A DNA stretch of 64,000 nt from DATBGS01 sp036557885 (GTDB lineage: Bacteria > Chloroflexota > Ktedonobacteria > Ktedonobacterales > DATBGS01). The notes beneath the pieces were generated by a model. That model ran no database searches. It was given only the letters and a program-made list of their open reading frames with translations, and was not told where the DNA came from. A program made the position numbers and the translations under genes. Positions 35,758-45,335 of the stretch are shown here, piece by piece. The stretch is from assembly GCA_036557885.1 (NCBI GenBank), contig DATBGS010000044.1, positions 1 through 64,000 on the forward strand, given 5' to 3'. Each line of letters starts with the position of its first letter. The first letter of the stretch is position 1.

Positions 35758-37128
35758 ATGAGTGCGCTAATTGGTAAGACGCTGGGGCAGCTTCAGGTGG
35801 TGGAGCAAATTGGGCAGGGTGGCATGGCAACGGTTTATAAAGCCTACCAGCCAACGCTCGACCGCTATGTCGCTATCAAAGTGCTCCCACCCTCCTATGC
35901 AAAAGATCAAACCTTCAAAGAGCGTTTTATCCGCGAGGCACGCGCCGTTGCCAAGCTCTACCATCCACATATTTTGCCGGTGCATGACTTTGGCGAGCAG
36001 GATGGCACAGCCTACATCGTGATGGAGTATGTCTCCAACGGTACCTTCAAGCGGCGTTTGCTCCCCAACCAGCCCATGCCTTTGCGCGATGCCCTTGACC
36101 TCATCCTTCAAGCGGCTCAGGCGCTGGAATGCGCGCATCAGCATAATATTGTGCACCGTGATGTGAAGCCGGGCAACATGCTGCTGCGCAGCGATGGGTT
36201 TCTGCTGCTCTCGGATTTTGGCATCGCCAAGATTCTTGAGGCGACCTCTAATCTGACTCGCACAGGTGTGGGCATTGGTACGCCGCAATATATGTCGCCA
36301 GAGCAGGCCAAGGGCGTCGCGGTGGACCAGCGCAGCGACCTGTATTCGTTAGGCATTGTGCTCTTTCAGGCAGTGACCGGGCGTGTGCCGTTTGGGGTGC
36401 CGGGCGACCCGCCGCTGGCGATTAGCCTGAAGCATGTCAATGAGCCGCTGCCTTCACCCAGTCAGTTCGCGCCTGGCCTGCCGCCAATGGTGGAGCAGGT
36501 GATTGTGCGTTCGCTGGAAAAAGACGCCGATCAGCGCTATCAAACGGCAACGGAGATGATCGAGGCATTGAGCAGCGTCTATACCGCGTTGCGTGGTCCG
36601 TCGTTTGGATTTTCGACGGCCTTTGACGCGCTGGTTCCCGCGTCCCCAACGCCATCACCATCAGTCCAGGCGCCTCAGTCACCTCAACCGATGGCCGCGC
36701 CGCTTGGCATTACTTGTTTCCGCTGTGGCGCGGAAAACCTGCCGGGCAAGCTCTTTTGCACGACTTGCGGCTATGACCTCTCCGGGAGGCGGGCTGGAAA
36801 TGATCGCGTGGTTGGACCCAATGGGCGCCCATACTACGCGCGCCTTTCCATGATGAATGGGCCATTAACCGGGCGACGTTTTACGCTGCATCAGGATACC
36901 ACCACCATTGGGCGTACCACCGGCAATGATCTGATCGTTCCCGATCTAACGGTTTCGCGCCATCACGCGACGCTGCGCTTCGATGGGACGCATTGGGTCG
37001 TTGAGGATAAAGAGAGCGCCAATGGGACATTTGTCAACGGCACACGCATCCGCTGGCCCCAGCCTTTGACTGATGGAGATCAGGTGCGCTTTGGCGATGA
37101 GATCGTCATCTTCAATGTGGTGCAATAA
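35758..37128 (+). CDS. Ser/Thr protein kinase with zinc ribbon and FHA domain
   Basis: An apparently active Hanks-type kinase. The Gly loop (GQGGMATVYKA), Lys41 (VAIK), HRDVKPGN with Asp135, DFG (153-155) and GTPQYMSPEQ are all intact. A Pro/Ser linker leads to a Cys4 zinc ribbon (Cys320, 323, 334, 337) and then an FHA domain (TIGRTTGNDLIV, SRHHATL, NGTFVNG). No membrane helix is present, so it is cytosolic, unlike many PASTA kinases. FHA may bind autophosphorylated kinase or partner proteins, and the pseudokinase at 18113-19489 has a related layout. Confidence 0.95.
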   Translation: MSALIGKTLGQLQVVEQIGQGGMATVYKAYQPTLDRYVAIKVLPPSYAKDQTFKERFIREARAVAKLYHPHILPVHDFGEQDGTAYIVMEYVSNGTFKRRLLPNQPMPLRDALDLILQAAQALECAHQHNIVHRDVKPGNMLLRSDGFLLLSDFGIAKILEATSNLTRTGVGIGTPQYMSPEQAKGVAVDQRSDLYSLGIVLFQAVTGRVPFGVPGDPPLAISLKHVNEPLPSPSQFAPGLPPMVEQVIVRSLEKDADQRYQTATEMIEALSSVYTALRGPSFGFSTAFDALVPASPTPSPSVQAPQSPQPMAAPLGITCFRCGAENLPGKLFCTTCGYDLSGRRAGNDRVVGPNGRPYYARLSMMNGPLTGRRFTLHQDTTTIGRTTGNDLIVPDLTVSRHHATLRFDGTHWVVEDKESANGTFVNGTRIRWPQPLTDGDQVRFGDEIVIFNVVQ

Positions 37129-37193
37129 TGGTAGCCCTGTGAAAAAACGCTTCTGCTTTGGTTGATGCTTTTCACTCTCAGAAAGGTTTTTCA

Positions 37194-37724
37194 ATGAATC
37201 CGCTTTCTCAGGTTTCTCAGCAGCTTTTGTTGGGCAGCGCTGTGCGCCAGAATCACGCGCTGGAGCATGCCACGATTGTGCTGTTGAGCAAAGCCTATCC
37301 TGATATACGCCTGGCTGGAGTTTCTTTTGCCGCAGGCTTTTTTGTCTTTGGGGATGTGCCCACTCAGGCGGTATGGCCTGCGGCAGAGCAGGCGCTCCGG
37401 CGATTGCGCGGCGGTGAGCCAGAGATGGCAATCCACGAGCGCTGCGGCACCAATCTGGCGGTGGCTGGCATTCTCACCGGCCTCTCAGCCATGAGCGTCG
37501 CCAAAATGCGCAAGCCCTATAACAACTTCAATAATGTTATCCTGGCCTCCACTGCGGCGCTGGTGCTGGCGCGTCCGCTGGGCTTGCTGGTGCAGAAGTA
37601 TTGGACGACGCGCACCCCCAACGACAGCATGCGCGTGACGGGTGTGCGCAAGATGAGCGTCTTTGGGACGCCCGCCCATTTTGTCTCTACCGAAAATCCC
37701 AAATCCTCCGGCCTTTATTCTTAG
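37194..37724 (+). CDS. Conserved hypothetical protein (NHALEHATI motif, DUF6391-like)
   Basis: About 176 residues with a conserved-looking NHALEHATIVLLS motif near the start, a short hydrophobic SFAAGFFVFG stretch, and a second hydrophobic segment VILASTAALVLARPLGLLVQ near the end. It resembles the DUF6391 pattern, from memory only; no function is known. The ATG behind AGAAAGG is used, 65 bases after the kinase gene. Confidence 0.65.
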   Translation: MNPLSQVSQQLLLGSAVRQNHALEHATIVLLSKAYPDIRLAGVSFAAGFFVFGDVPTQAVWPAAEQALRRLRGGEPEMAIHERCGTNLAVAGILTGLSAMSVAKMRKPYNNFNNVILASTAALVLARPLGLLVQKYWTTRTPNDSMRVTGVRKMSVFGTPAHFVSTENPKSSGLYS

Positions 37725-37731
37725 AATTAGG

Positions 37732-37785
37732 GCAAAGAGCCAGAGGGCGCGCGGCTTCTCTGCCGCGCGCCCTCTGGCTCTTTGC
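37732..37785 (+). terminator. 24-bp perfect hairpin
   Basis: The arms 37732-37755 and 37762-37785 pair perfectly around a 6-nt loop, just after the stop codon of the preceding gene. No U-tract follows. Confidence 0.7.
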
Positions 37786-37917
37786 GGATAATATTACCCC
37801 TGAAGTCCTCTCCTTGCTGACGCTCAGTTTTGGTTATGGTACCATGTGCGCGGCGATAGCGCTCTTGAGCGCCCCGACTGTAGCACTACCAGGTTGAATT
37901 GGATACCAGCTTTCTTC

Positions 37918-40860
37918 ATGACTACTCAGCAACAAACGGCTCCATCACCCGCCAGGCGGCGCAGGCGCTCCAGAACGGCGCGTATGCTGGCGTCGCTTTC
38001 GCTGGCGCGGCGGCGTTTTCTGCATAACAGCGTGCTGTTGGCCTGCCTGGGCCTTGGCCTGATTGCGGCAACAGTGCTTTTTTGTACGGTGCCGGTCTTT
38101 GCAGCGTCCGTCTCCGATATTGGTTTGCAGCAAGACCTGCGCAGCAGCGATGCTGTTACCCGCGATATTGAAGTGAGCACCCAGTTGAGCAGTGTAAATG
38201 CCCAGGCAGTGCAGGCTGCCGAACCTGAGCAAGCGCGGCTGGTTGCGCAATATCTGGGGCCGCTGGTTGGCGCGGGGCATCGCGTGCTGTCGAGCGATAA
38301 GCTCTTGCTGCAACAAGCTGGAGGCCAGTCCTTTGATATTAGCTCGGCGCTGCCGGTTGAGGCCCGCTATCTGGCCTATGACTACCAAAGCGCCGGGGCA
38401 CATATTTCTCTGACGGCTGGAACGCTCCCCGATCAGGGCACGCAGCCCGCCGTCCTGATCACTGCGGAAATGGCGCAGATAGTCCATCTCCAGGTGGGCG
38501 ATGCGTTGGTGCTCGTTCCATTTGGGGACCACGCGCACCAACTCACGCTGCGTGTTTCCGGTATCTGGACGCCCAAAGACCCCAGCGATGATTATTGGTA
38601 TGGGCGCCGCTTCACCAGCGATCAAGGCCCCAACCAGCCAACGCTGTTTCCGCTGCTGGTGAGCAGCGATACATTTTTTGCCCAGCTTACTGGTATTCCT
38701 AACCTCACGATGTCGGCGCTCTGGGACTACCCGCTCCAGCCTGAGCACATTCACTCCTCCACGCTGAGCCAGACTCTGGCGGCGCTGACCCGCTTCTCAT
38801 CTGAGATCACCAATCGCTTGTTATCCACCCCAGCTATTCAGCAGGCGCAGGTGAACACCAGTCTGGATCAGGTGCTGAGCGATTACCAGCATCGCTTAGA
38901 TTTGCTGGCGCTGCCGCTGTATGTGGTGGTCGCGCAGGTGATGGGGCTGATTTTGCTCTATGTGGTGATTGTCTCCGGATTGCTGGTAGAGCGCCAGGCG
39001 GGGGAAATCGCCACGTTGAAGAGTCGCGGGGCCAGTGGCGTGCAGGTGCTGGGGCTGTATGTGGCGCAGGGTGCTGCGTTGGCGGTGCTGGCGGTGGTGC
39101 TGGGGCCAGTGCTGGCGGCGCTCTTGACGCGCTGGCTGGTCTTCCAACTTTTGCCCGGAGCAGCAGGCGCGGTGAGCAGCGGCTATCTGGGGGCCAACAC
39201 ATTGACCGGCTCGGTCTTTCTCATCTCGGCGTTGGCGGGTGTGCTCGGTCTGGGAGCGCTGACGCTAGCGACGCTGCGCGCGGCGCGGTTGGATGTGCTG
39301 GCCTTTCGGCGCGAAATGGCTCGCTCAACCCGACGCCCTTTCTGGCAGCGCTACTATCTGGATATTGGGCTGGCTGTGCTGTGCGTGGCTGGCTATATTG
39401 AACTCAATTACTTTGGCACAGCAGGCGTGCGGGCGCTGCTGGGGAACGGTGCGTCTGCCGACCCGCTGTTACTCGTGACGCCAGGCTTATTGCTGCTGGC
39501 CGGGTCGCTGCTGGCGCTGCGCCTGTTCCCGCTGCTGATCACTGCTGGCGCGCATCTGGCTGCGCGTCGGCGTGGCGCAACCGGATTGCTGGCGCTGATT
39601 CAGATAGCGCGCAGACCCCTGCATTATGCGCGGCTGGTGCTGTTGCTGATGCTGGCTGTTGGGTTGGGGCTATTTACCCTGACATTTTCAGCTTCGCTGA
39701 GCCAGAGCGAGGCAGACCGCGCGGGGTATCAGGCGGGCGCTGACCTGCGGCTTATCGAAAGCCCGCTGAATGCAACGCCTGCCGCGTTTGATCAGTCAAA
39801 GCAGTTGGCAGGCTTGCCAGGGGTGCAGGCGGTGAGCGCGGCGCGTCGTGCGACAGCGCAAACGCATGGGGCCAGGCCCGCCACGCTGGGCGTCCTGGCA
39901 ATTGACCCGGCAACGTTTGCGGGCGTCGCCTCCTGGCGCAGTGATTACGCCGATCAATCGTTGGATGCGCTCATGGCGCTGCTGCGTCAACACGCGCTTC
40001 CGGCCTCAGCGCTTGATGCGCAGGACTTTAGCACTCCGCCGACGATCTACGCCCTGGTCAGCCAGTCATTTCTGGACACCAGTAAGCTATCGGTTGGCGA
40101 TACGTTTACCGCCTCGCCCTCGGATGCGGTGTTTACGCGGGTGCAGTTCAAGATTGGCGCGGTAGTCACCAACTTTCCCACCCTGGTTGATCGAGCGGGC
40201 GCGGGGTATTTTATCGTTGATCTCAATGATTATCTGGGCATTGTGAATGGGGGCAATGGCAACGACCTGTACGGCCCTGGGGAGTTCTGGCTGCGTACTA
40301 CAGAGAACGCCGCGACGCTCGACCAGTTGCGTCAGACCGTTGCCCAGCCCTCTTATGGCTTTCAGAGCATTATTGATCGCCGGGCGTTGCAAGTGGCCTC
40401 GGAGCAGAATCCTTTGCAAGCAGGTCTGCGTGGTGTCCTTCTGCTGGGAGTGTGCGCGGCGGCGGGGCTGGCTGTCCTGGGCAGTTTGCTCTATAGTGGG
40501 CTGACAGCCCGCCAGCGTGCCACACAATTTGCGGTGCTGCGCACGCTTGGCGCCAGCAATGGGCAGCTAGTACGCCTGCTGTTGGGCGAGCAGGTTGCTC
40601 TGTATCTCTTTGGGTTGGTGGCAGGGACACTGCTGGGAGCGGTGCTGGCGACAGCCACGCTGCCCTATCTGGAGTTTGGCGCCGGGCAGAGCGCTGTCAC
40701 CGCGCAGAGTGTGCCACCTATCGTGCTAACTATTCACTGGTCATCGGTGGCGATCTTTTATAGTGTGCTGGCGCTGGCCTGCGTGCTGGCGCTGCTCTGG
40801 ATGGCGCGCTACGCAGCGCGCCTGGGATTGGGGCGCACGTTGCGGCTTGGGGAGGATTAG
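37918..40860 (+). CDS. ABC transporter permease, FtsX/MacB-like, large
   Basis: A 980-residue permease with about ten membrane helices: one near the N-terminus, a block around 350-480, further helices at about 480-620, and a C-terminal FtsX-type block (AVLRTLGASNGQLVRLLLGEQ). Two large extracytoplasmic domains lie between. This DUF214-type layout is found in exporters of lipids, peptides or lipoproteins and in mechanotransmission complexes. Two ATPase genes follow directly. The basic N-terminus (ARRRRRSRTAR) supports cytosolic orientation. The ribosome site before the chosen ATG is weak. Confidence 0.88.
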   Translation: MTTQQQTAPSPARRRRRSRTARMLASLSLARRRFLHNSVLLACLGLGLIAATVLFCTVPVFAASVSDIGLQQDLRSSDAVTRDIEVSTQLSSVNAQAVQAAEPEQARLVAQYLGPLVGAGHRVLSSDKLLLQQAGGQSFDISSALPVEARYLAYDYQSAGAHISLTAGTLPDQGTQPAVLITAEMAQIVHLQVGDALVLVPFGDHAHQLTLRVSGIWTPKDPSDDYWYGRRFTSDQGPNQPTLFPLLVSSDTFFAQLTGIPNLTMSALWDYPLQPEHIHSSTLSQTLAALTRFSSEITNRLLSTPAIQQAQVNTSLDQVLSDYQHRLDLLALPLYVVVAQVMGLILLYVVIVSGLLVERQAGEIATLKSRGASGVQVLGLYVAQGAALAVLAVVLGPVLAALLTRWLVFQLLPGAAGAVSSGYLGANTLTGSVFLISALAGVLGLGALTLATLRAARLDVLAFRREMARSTRRPFWQRYYLDIGLAVLCVAGYIELNYFGTAGVRALLGNGASADPLLLVTPGLLLLAGSLLALRLFPLLITAGAHLAARRRGATGLLALIQIARRPLHYARLVLLLMLAVGLGLFTLTFSASLSQSEADRAGYQAGADLRLIESPLNATPAAFDQSKQLAGLPGVQAVSAARRATAQTHGARPATLGVLAIDPATFAGVASWRSDYADQSLDALMALLRQHALPASALDAQDFSTPPTIYALVSQSFLDTSKLSVGDTFTASPSDAVFTRVQFKIGAVVTNFPTLVDRAGAGYFIVDLNDYLGIVNGGNGNDLYGPGEFWLRTTENAATLDQLRQTVAQPSYGFQSIIDRRALQVASEQNPLQAGLRGVLLLGVCAAAGLAVLGSLLYSGLTARQRATQFAVLRTLGASNGQLVRLLLGEQVALYLFGLVAGTLLGAVLATATLPYLEFGAGQSAVTAQSVPPIVLTIHWSSVAIFYSVLALACVLALLWMARYAARLGLGRTLRLGED

Positions 40861-40881
40861 CCTGCAAGTCGGAGAGAAAGC

Positions 40882-41871
40882 GTGACAAACGCATTTATAG
40901 ATTGCGATACGCTGGTCAAGATTTATAAGGTGGCCGACCTGGAAGTGGTGGCGCTTCAAGGGCTGGACCTGCATGTCCGGCGGGGCGAGATGCTGGCGCT
41001 GGTGGGGGCGTCTGGCTCTGGCAAGAGCACCCTGCTCAACATCCTGGGCGGATTGGATAGTCCCAGCGCCGGACGCTGCACCGTTGGGCCATATGACCTC
41101 ACCAAGCTGAGTGCCCGCCAGCGCAACGAGTATCGCCGCCGGGTGATTGGGCATGTCTGGCAGCAGACCAGCCGCAATCTGCTGGCCGATCTGACGGCCC
41201 AGGAAAATGTAGAGATGCCGCTGGTGCTGGCCGGCTGGCCGCGCAGCCGCCGCGCCAAACGCGCCCGCGCGCTGCTCAATCTCGTCGGGCTGGATGAGAA
41301 GCGCCAGCGCAAACCGATACAGCTTTCTGGCGGCGAGCAGCAGCGCGTGGCGATTGCAGTGGCCCTGGCAAACAATCCTCCGCTCTTGCTGGCGGATGAG
41401 CCGACGGGCGAACTGGATAGCCGAACGGCGGGAGACATCCTGGACTTGCTCCGGTGGTTAAATCACGAACTGGGGCTGACGATGGTTATCGTCACGCACG
41501 ATGCGACCATTGCGCGAGCCGTTGATCGCACCATTGCCATTCGTGATGGGCGCACCAGCACCGAGTTAGTGCGGCAGGTGGTGGAGCGTGGCTGGGAAGA
41601 GACGCCGGGCGAGGGTGAGGGTGAAAATGGGCTGGCGCCTGTGCTGGAGGTGCGCCATCAGGAATCGGTGATTATTGATAAGGTGGGGCGCCTGCAAATC
41701 CCGGCGCATTTTCTGGAGGCGCTGCCATTCCAGGGGCGCGCGGAGATTCGCCTGGCCGATGGGCATCTGGAAGTCTGGCCGGTGGGCAGCTTCGTTAGCC
41801 CTGCCCAAGACAGCGAGAGCGTAGAAGAACATGGAAACACAGGCGTAGAGGAGCGTATGCGTCACGCATGA
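40882..41871 (+). CDS. ABC transporter ATPase with C-terminal AbrB/SpoVT-like domain
   Basis: A LolD/MacB-type ATPase with Walker A GASGSGKST (42-50), signature LSGGEQQR (148-155), Walker B LLLADEP (168-174) and an H-loop His206. After the usual end, a Gly/Glu linker leads to residues 262-301, which read like a swapped-hairpin AbrB domain (IDKVGRLQIP, ALPFQGR, ADGHLEVWP). This fusion is unusual and could mean DNA binding or dimerisation. The start is GTG behind GGAGAGAAAG. It lies 21 bases after the permease and overlaps the next ATPase by ATGA. Confidence 0.9.
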   Translation: MTNAFIDCDTLVKIYKVADLEVVALQGLDLHVRRGEMLALVGASGSGKSTLLNILGGLDSPSAGRCTVGPYDLTKLSARQRNEYRRRVIGHVWQQTSRNLLADLTAQENVEMPLVLAGWPRSRRAKRARALLNLVGLDEKRQRKPIQLSGGEQQRVAIAVALANNPPLLLADEPTGELDSRTAGDILDLLRWLNHELGLTMVIVTHDATIARAVDRTIAIRDGRTSTELVRQVVERGWEETPGEGEGENGLAPVLEVRHQESVIIDKVGRLQIPAHFLEALPFQGRAEIRLADGHLEVWPVGSFVSPAQDSESVEEHGNTGVEERMRHA

Positions 41872-42626
41872 GCAAGATGGTAAAAGGGGTAAGGTTAGTG
41901 CCACTCAAAGATCAGCCAGCTTCCCATTTGGCTGATAATGGGCACGCCCCACTGGTAGCCGTTTCTGGCCTGGAGCGCACCTATCGCGTTGGTGGGGAGC
42001 AGGTGGCCGCCTTACGCGGGATAAACCTGACGCTCTGGTCGGGGCGCGTGGCGGTCCTGCGCGGGCGCTCTGGCGCGGGCAAGACGACGCTGCTTAATTT
42101 GATTGCGGGACTGGACGAGCCAACCGCTGGCAGCGTCACGTTCTTTGGGCAAGACCTGGCCGCGCTGAGCGAGCAGCAGCGCACGCTGCTGCGGAGGGAG
42201 TCGCTGGGCTTTATCTTTCAGGCGGCCCATCTGTTCCCGATCTTAACGGCGCAGGAAAACGTAGAATTGCCGCTGCGCCTCTCCAAAATGGAGCCGGAAG
42301 CGCGTCGTCGCCGCGCAACCGAGGCGCTGGCGCTGGTGGGCCTGGAGGCACGCGCACGGCATCGCGCGATGGAGCTTTCCGGCGGAGAACAGCAGCGCGT
42401 TGCCATTGCGCGCGCCCTGGCGCATACGCCGCGCCTGGTGCTGGCGGATGAGCCAACCGGCAGCCTGGATTCCCATACGGGCCGGGCCATCTTTCAACTG
42501 ATGCGGCGCGTTGCCTCCGAGCAAGGAGTAGCGTTTTTGATTGCCACCCATGATGCTCAGGCCGCCGAGATTGCCGATGATCTGTATGAGATCAATGATG
42601 GAGCGGTTGCTCCATTCGGGCATTAA
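41868..42626 (+). CDS. ABC transporter ATPase, LolD/MacB-like
   Basis: A 252-residue ATPase with Walker A GRSGAGKTT, Q-loop (FIFQAAHLFPILTAQENVELP), signature LSGGEQQR and Walker B LVLADEPTGSLDS, all intact. An N-terminal extension of about 25 residues precedes the domain. The ATG overlaps the stop of the AbrB-tailed ATPase. With one permease and two different ATPases, the transporter is probably a heterodimer of ATPases, or the two ATPases exchange on one permease. Confidence 0.93.
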   Translation: MSKMVKGVRLVPLKDQPASHLADNGHAPLVAVSGLERTYRVGGEQVAALRGINLTLWSGRVAVLRGRSGAGKTTLLNLIAGLDEPTAGSVTFFGQDLAALSEQQRTLLRRESLGFIFQAAHLFPILTAQENVELPLRLSKMEPEARRRRATEALALVGLEARARHRAMELSGGEQQRVAIARALAHTPRLVLADEPTGSLDSHTGRAIFQLMRRVASEQGVAFLIATHDAQAAEIADDLYEINDGAVAPFGH

Positions 42627-42688
42627 CCCCCGCGTGTGCTATACTGCTGGATGGCGCTCCCGTCATAACTCATGCGGAAAGCACAGCA

Positions 42689-43771
42689 GTGAAAGCAATT
42701 ATTTACCACTCTTTTGATGATGTCCGAGTGGAGGAGGTGCCGCTCCCAGAGATTGGGCCAGGCGAACTCCTCTTGCAGCCCGCAGGCTGTGGCCTGTGCG
42801 GGTCCGACATTGCCAAGATTATCGGGCAGGTCAGCCCTCCCGTCATTCTGGGGCACGAACTGGCCGGACGGGTGGCTGCGGTGGGTGCGGGGGTCACAGC
42901 GTTTCGCTCCGGTGATCGAGTGATGGTGTCGCATCATGCCCCCTGTGGCATCTGTCGTGCCTGCCGACATGGGCACCCCTCCATGTGTCCCGTCTTTCGC
43001 GCCAGCAATATCGCGCCCGGCGGCTTTGCTGAGTTTGTGCGCGTTCCGGCAGATCTGGTGCAGCAGACGACGCTGCTGCTTCCCGATCATCTCAGCGATG
43101 AGGAAGCCTCCTTTACGGAGCCTCTGGCCTGCTGTATCCGCGCTGTGCAGCGCTCGGCGCTCCAGCCAGGCGATACGGCTGTGGTAGTGGGTCTTGGGTC
43201 TATCGGGCTGCAAATGGCGCAAGCGGTGAAGGCGCTCACGGAGGATGTGCAGGTCATCGGTTTTGATGTACTTTTAGATCGCGTGATACTGGGGCACAAG
43301 CTAGGAATTGATCGGGCGCTGCATCCAGGCACGCCTGACCTCAAAGAGCGCATTGAAGACTGGACGGACGGGCAGGGCGTAGATGTTGTCATCCTGACAG
43401 CAGGTGGCGCCCAGGCGCTCACGCAGGCCATAGACTTGCTCTGCCCCGGTGGGCTGCTCAACATTTTTGCCTGGCCGCCGGGGTTGGTGGCGCCGGTGCC
43501 GCTGGAGAAGCTGTATCATGGTGAAATGACGCTGACCACCAGCTATTCTGCCTCCCCCGCTGATCTGCGCATCTCCCTGGGATTGCTCTCCAGCGGCAAG
43601 GTGCGCGTTGACCGCCTGATCAGTCATCGCCTGCACTTTGAGCAGTTTCACGAAGGGGTTGAGCTGGCGCGCAAGCAGCAGGCGCTCAAAGTATTTTTTG
43701 TCAATCCATCATATAAACAGCATGACAACCCTTCCGCTGGTCACAATGTCAGACGCGACCAGGAGAAGTAA
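42689..43771 (+). CDS. Zinc-dependent alcohol/sorbitol dehydrogenase-like protein
   Basis: An MDR-superfamily enzyme of 360 residues. The catalytic zinc ligands Cys37 and His56-Glu57 (GHE) and the four structural cysteines (86, 89, 92, 100) are present, and the NAD site is VVGLGSIGLQMA. It resembles sorbitol and threonine dehydrogenases; the substrate is not determinable. The start is GTG. A second, shorter member of the superfamily is encoded at 62336-63283. Confidence 0.88.
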   Translation: MKAIIYHSFDDVRVEEVPLPEIGPGELLLQPAGCGLCGSDIAKIIGQVSPPVILGHELAGRVAAVGAGVTAFRSGDRVMVSHHAPCGICRACRHGHPSMCPVFRASNIAPGGFAEFVRVPADLVQQTTLLLPDHLSDEEASFTEPLACCIRAVQRSALQPGDTAVVVGLGSIGLQMAQAVKALTEDVQVIGFDVLLDRVILGHKLGIDRALHPGTPDLKERIEDWTDGQGVDVVILTAGGAQALTQAIDLLCPGGLLNIFAWPPGLVAPVPLEKLYHGEMTLTTSYSASPADLRISLGLLSSGKVRVDRLISHRLHFEQFHEGVELARKQQALKVFFVNPSYKQHDNPSAGHNVRRDQEK

Positions 43772-43825
43772 GGTCATCAGCGACGATAACCGGCCAATGA
43801 TGACCGGCCAATAAGGAGCAGAGTT

Positions 43826-45247
43826 GTGGCTACAGAAACGCAGTTTGACGTGGTTGTTCTGGGTGCTGGCGTGGGCGGCTATCCTGCCGCCATTCGCGCC
43901 TCGCAGCTTGGTGGCAAAGTCGCCATTATCGAAAAATGGGCAATGGGTGGTACCTGCCTGAATGTGGGGTGCATCCCCTCCAAGGCGCTGATTCACGTGG
44001 CGGATACGCTGCGCGGCTTTGAGCACTACGATGAATTTGGCATCCAGGCTGGCAAGCCAACGCTGAGCATGAGCAAAGCGGTATCCTTCAAGGATAAGGT
44101 GGTGCGCCAGTTGACGGGCGGCGTGAGCCAGTTGCTCAAGGCCAACAATGTCACCGTCTTTGAAGGGCAGGGCACGCCGCTTTCGCCCACCAAGATACGA
44201 GTCGAGGGCAAAAATGGCACGCAGGAGATCAGCACCAAGAAGCTGATTCTGGCAAATGGCTCGGTGGTCATCAAGCCACCCTTCCCCGGCATTGATGGCA
44301 AGCGTGTGATTTACAGCGATGATGCGCTCAGCCTCTCCGAAGTACCAGAGAGCATGGTCTGTATTGGGGGAGGCGTGATTGCGGTGGAACTGGCCTGCGC
44401 CTTTGCCGCCTTTGGCACCAAAGTAACCATTGTGGAGATGCTGCCCTCGATTATCGCCAACGAAGACCCGGAAGTGATTGATCTGCTGGCGCGTTCGCTC
44501 AAGAAGCAGGACATCGAGATTTTCGTCAATTCGCCGGTGCAGCGCATTGAAGACGATGGCAAACAAAAGAAAGTGATTGCCAAAACCGCGAGCGGCGAGC
44601 AAGCGATTACCGCGCAGTACGTGCTGGTGGCAGTGGGCCGCAAGCCCAACCATGCTGGCCTGGACACGCTCAAACAGCAGGGGCTGGCCCTGGAGCGTGA
44701 TCGCGTAAAAACCAACGAGCGCATGGAAACCAACCTTCCGGGCGTTTATGCGGTTGGTGATCTGGTGGGGCGCACGCTGCTAGCGCATGTGGCCTCCACC
44801 GAAGGCGAGGTCGCCGCAGAAAACGCGCTGGGCCACGCGGCGAAAATGGACTACAGCGCCTTCCCACGCCCCATCTATACCCACCCGGAGATTGCTTCGG
44901 TGGGCCTGACCGAAGCGCAGGCCAAAGAGCGCGAGCCAGGCGCCCGCGCCGAAAAGTTCCCCTTCCGCGCCAATGGCAAAGCGCTTTCGATGGCCGAGGC
45001 TGAAGGTTTTGTCAAGGTGATTCTGGGGAAATATGATGAGGTGCTGGGCGCAACGATCATTGGCCCCGATGCGACCAACCTGATCACGGAATACACGCTG
45101 GCGATGCGGGCCGAACTGACTAGCGATGAACTGATCGAGACGATTCACCCGCACCCCACGCTCAGCGAGGCGCTGCGCGAGGCGGTGCTGGCAGCGGAGG
45201 GTCGCCCCATTCATATCGCGCTGCGCCAGCCAGCAGCGCGGCGCTAA
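43826..45247 (+). CDS. lpdA: Dihydrolipoyl dehydrogenase
   Basis: The E3 flavoprotein of 2-oxoacid dehydrogenase or glycine cleavage complexes. FAD motif GAGVGG (13-18), redox disulfide Cys44/Cys49 (GGTCLNVGC), NAD motif GGGVIAVELA, GRTLLAHVAS and the C-terminal HPHPTLSE active-site motif are complete. No E1 or E2 genes lie nearby, so it may serve several complexes. The start is GTG behind AAGGAG. Confidence 0.96.
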   Translation: MATETQFDVVVLGAGVGGYPAAIRASQLGGKVAIIEKWAMGGTCLNVGCIPSKALIHVADTLRGFEHYDEFGIQAGKPTLSMSKAVSFKDKVVRQLTGGVSQLLKANNVTVFEGQGTPLSPTKIRVEGKNGTQEISTKKLILANGSVVIKPPFPGIDGKRVIYSDDALSLSEVPESMVCIGGGVIAVELACAFAAFGTKVTIVEMLPSIIANEDPEVIDLLARSLKKQDIEIFVNSPVQRIEDDGKQKKVIAKTASGEQAITAQYVLVAVGRKPNHAGLDTLKQQGLALERDRVKTNERMETNLPGVYAVGDLVGRTLLAHVASTEGEVAAENALGHAAKMDYSAFPRPIYTHPEIASVGLTEAQAKEREPGARAEKFPFRANGKALSMAEAEGFVKVILGKYDEVLGATIIGPDATNLITEYTLAMRAELTSDELIETIHPHPTLSEALREAVLAAEGRPIHIALRQPAARR

Positions 45248-45286
45248 ACACACTAGAAAATTGTTCAGCTTACCAATGGAGACACA

Positions 45287-45318
45287 CGCGGCCCCTCCCA
45301 TCTGCGGGAGGAGCCGCG
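45287..45318. terminator. Bidirectional hairpin between lpdA and the PIG-L gene
   Basis: The arms cgcggc/gccgcg and cctccc/gggagg stack with a small bulge. It lies between converging stop codons; no U-tract is seen on either side. Confidence 0.6.
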
Positions 45319-45335
45319 CGGGCCTCTAAAACGGC

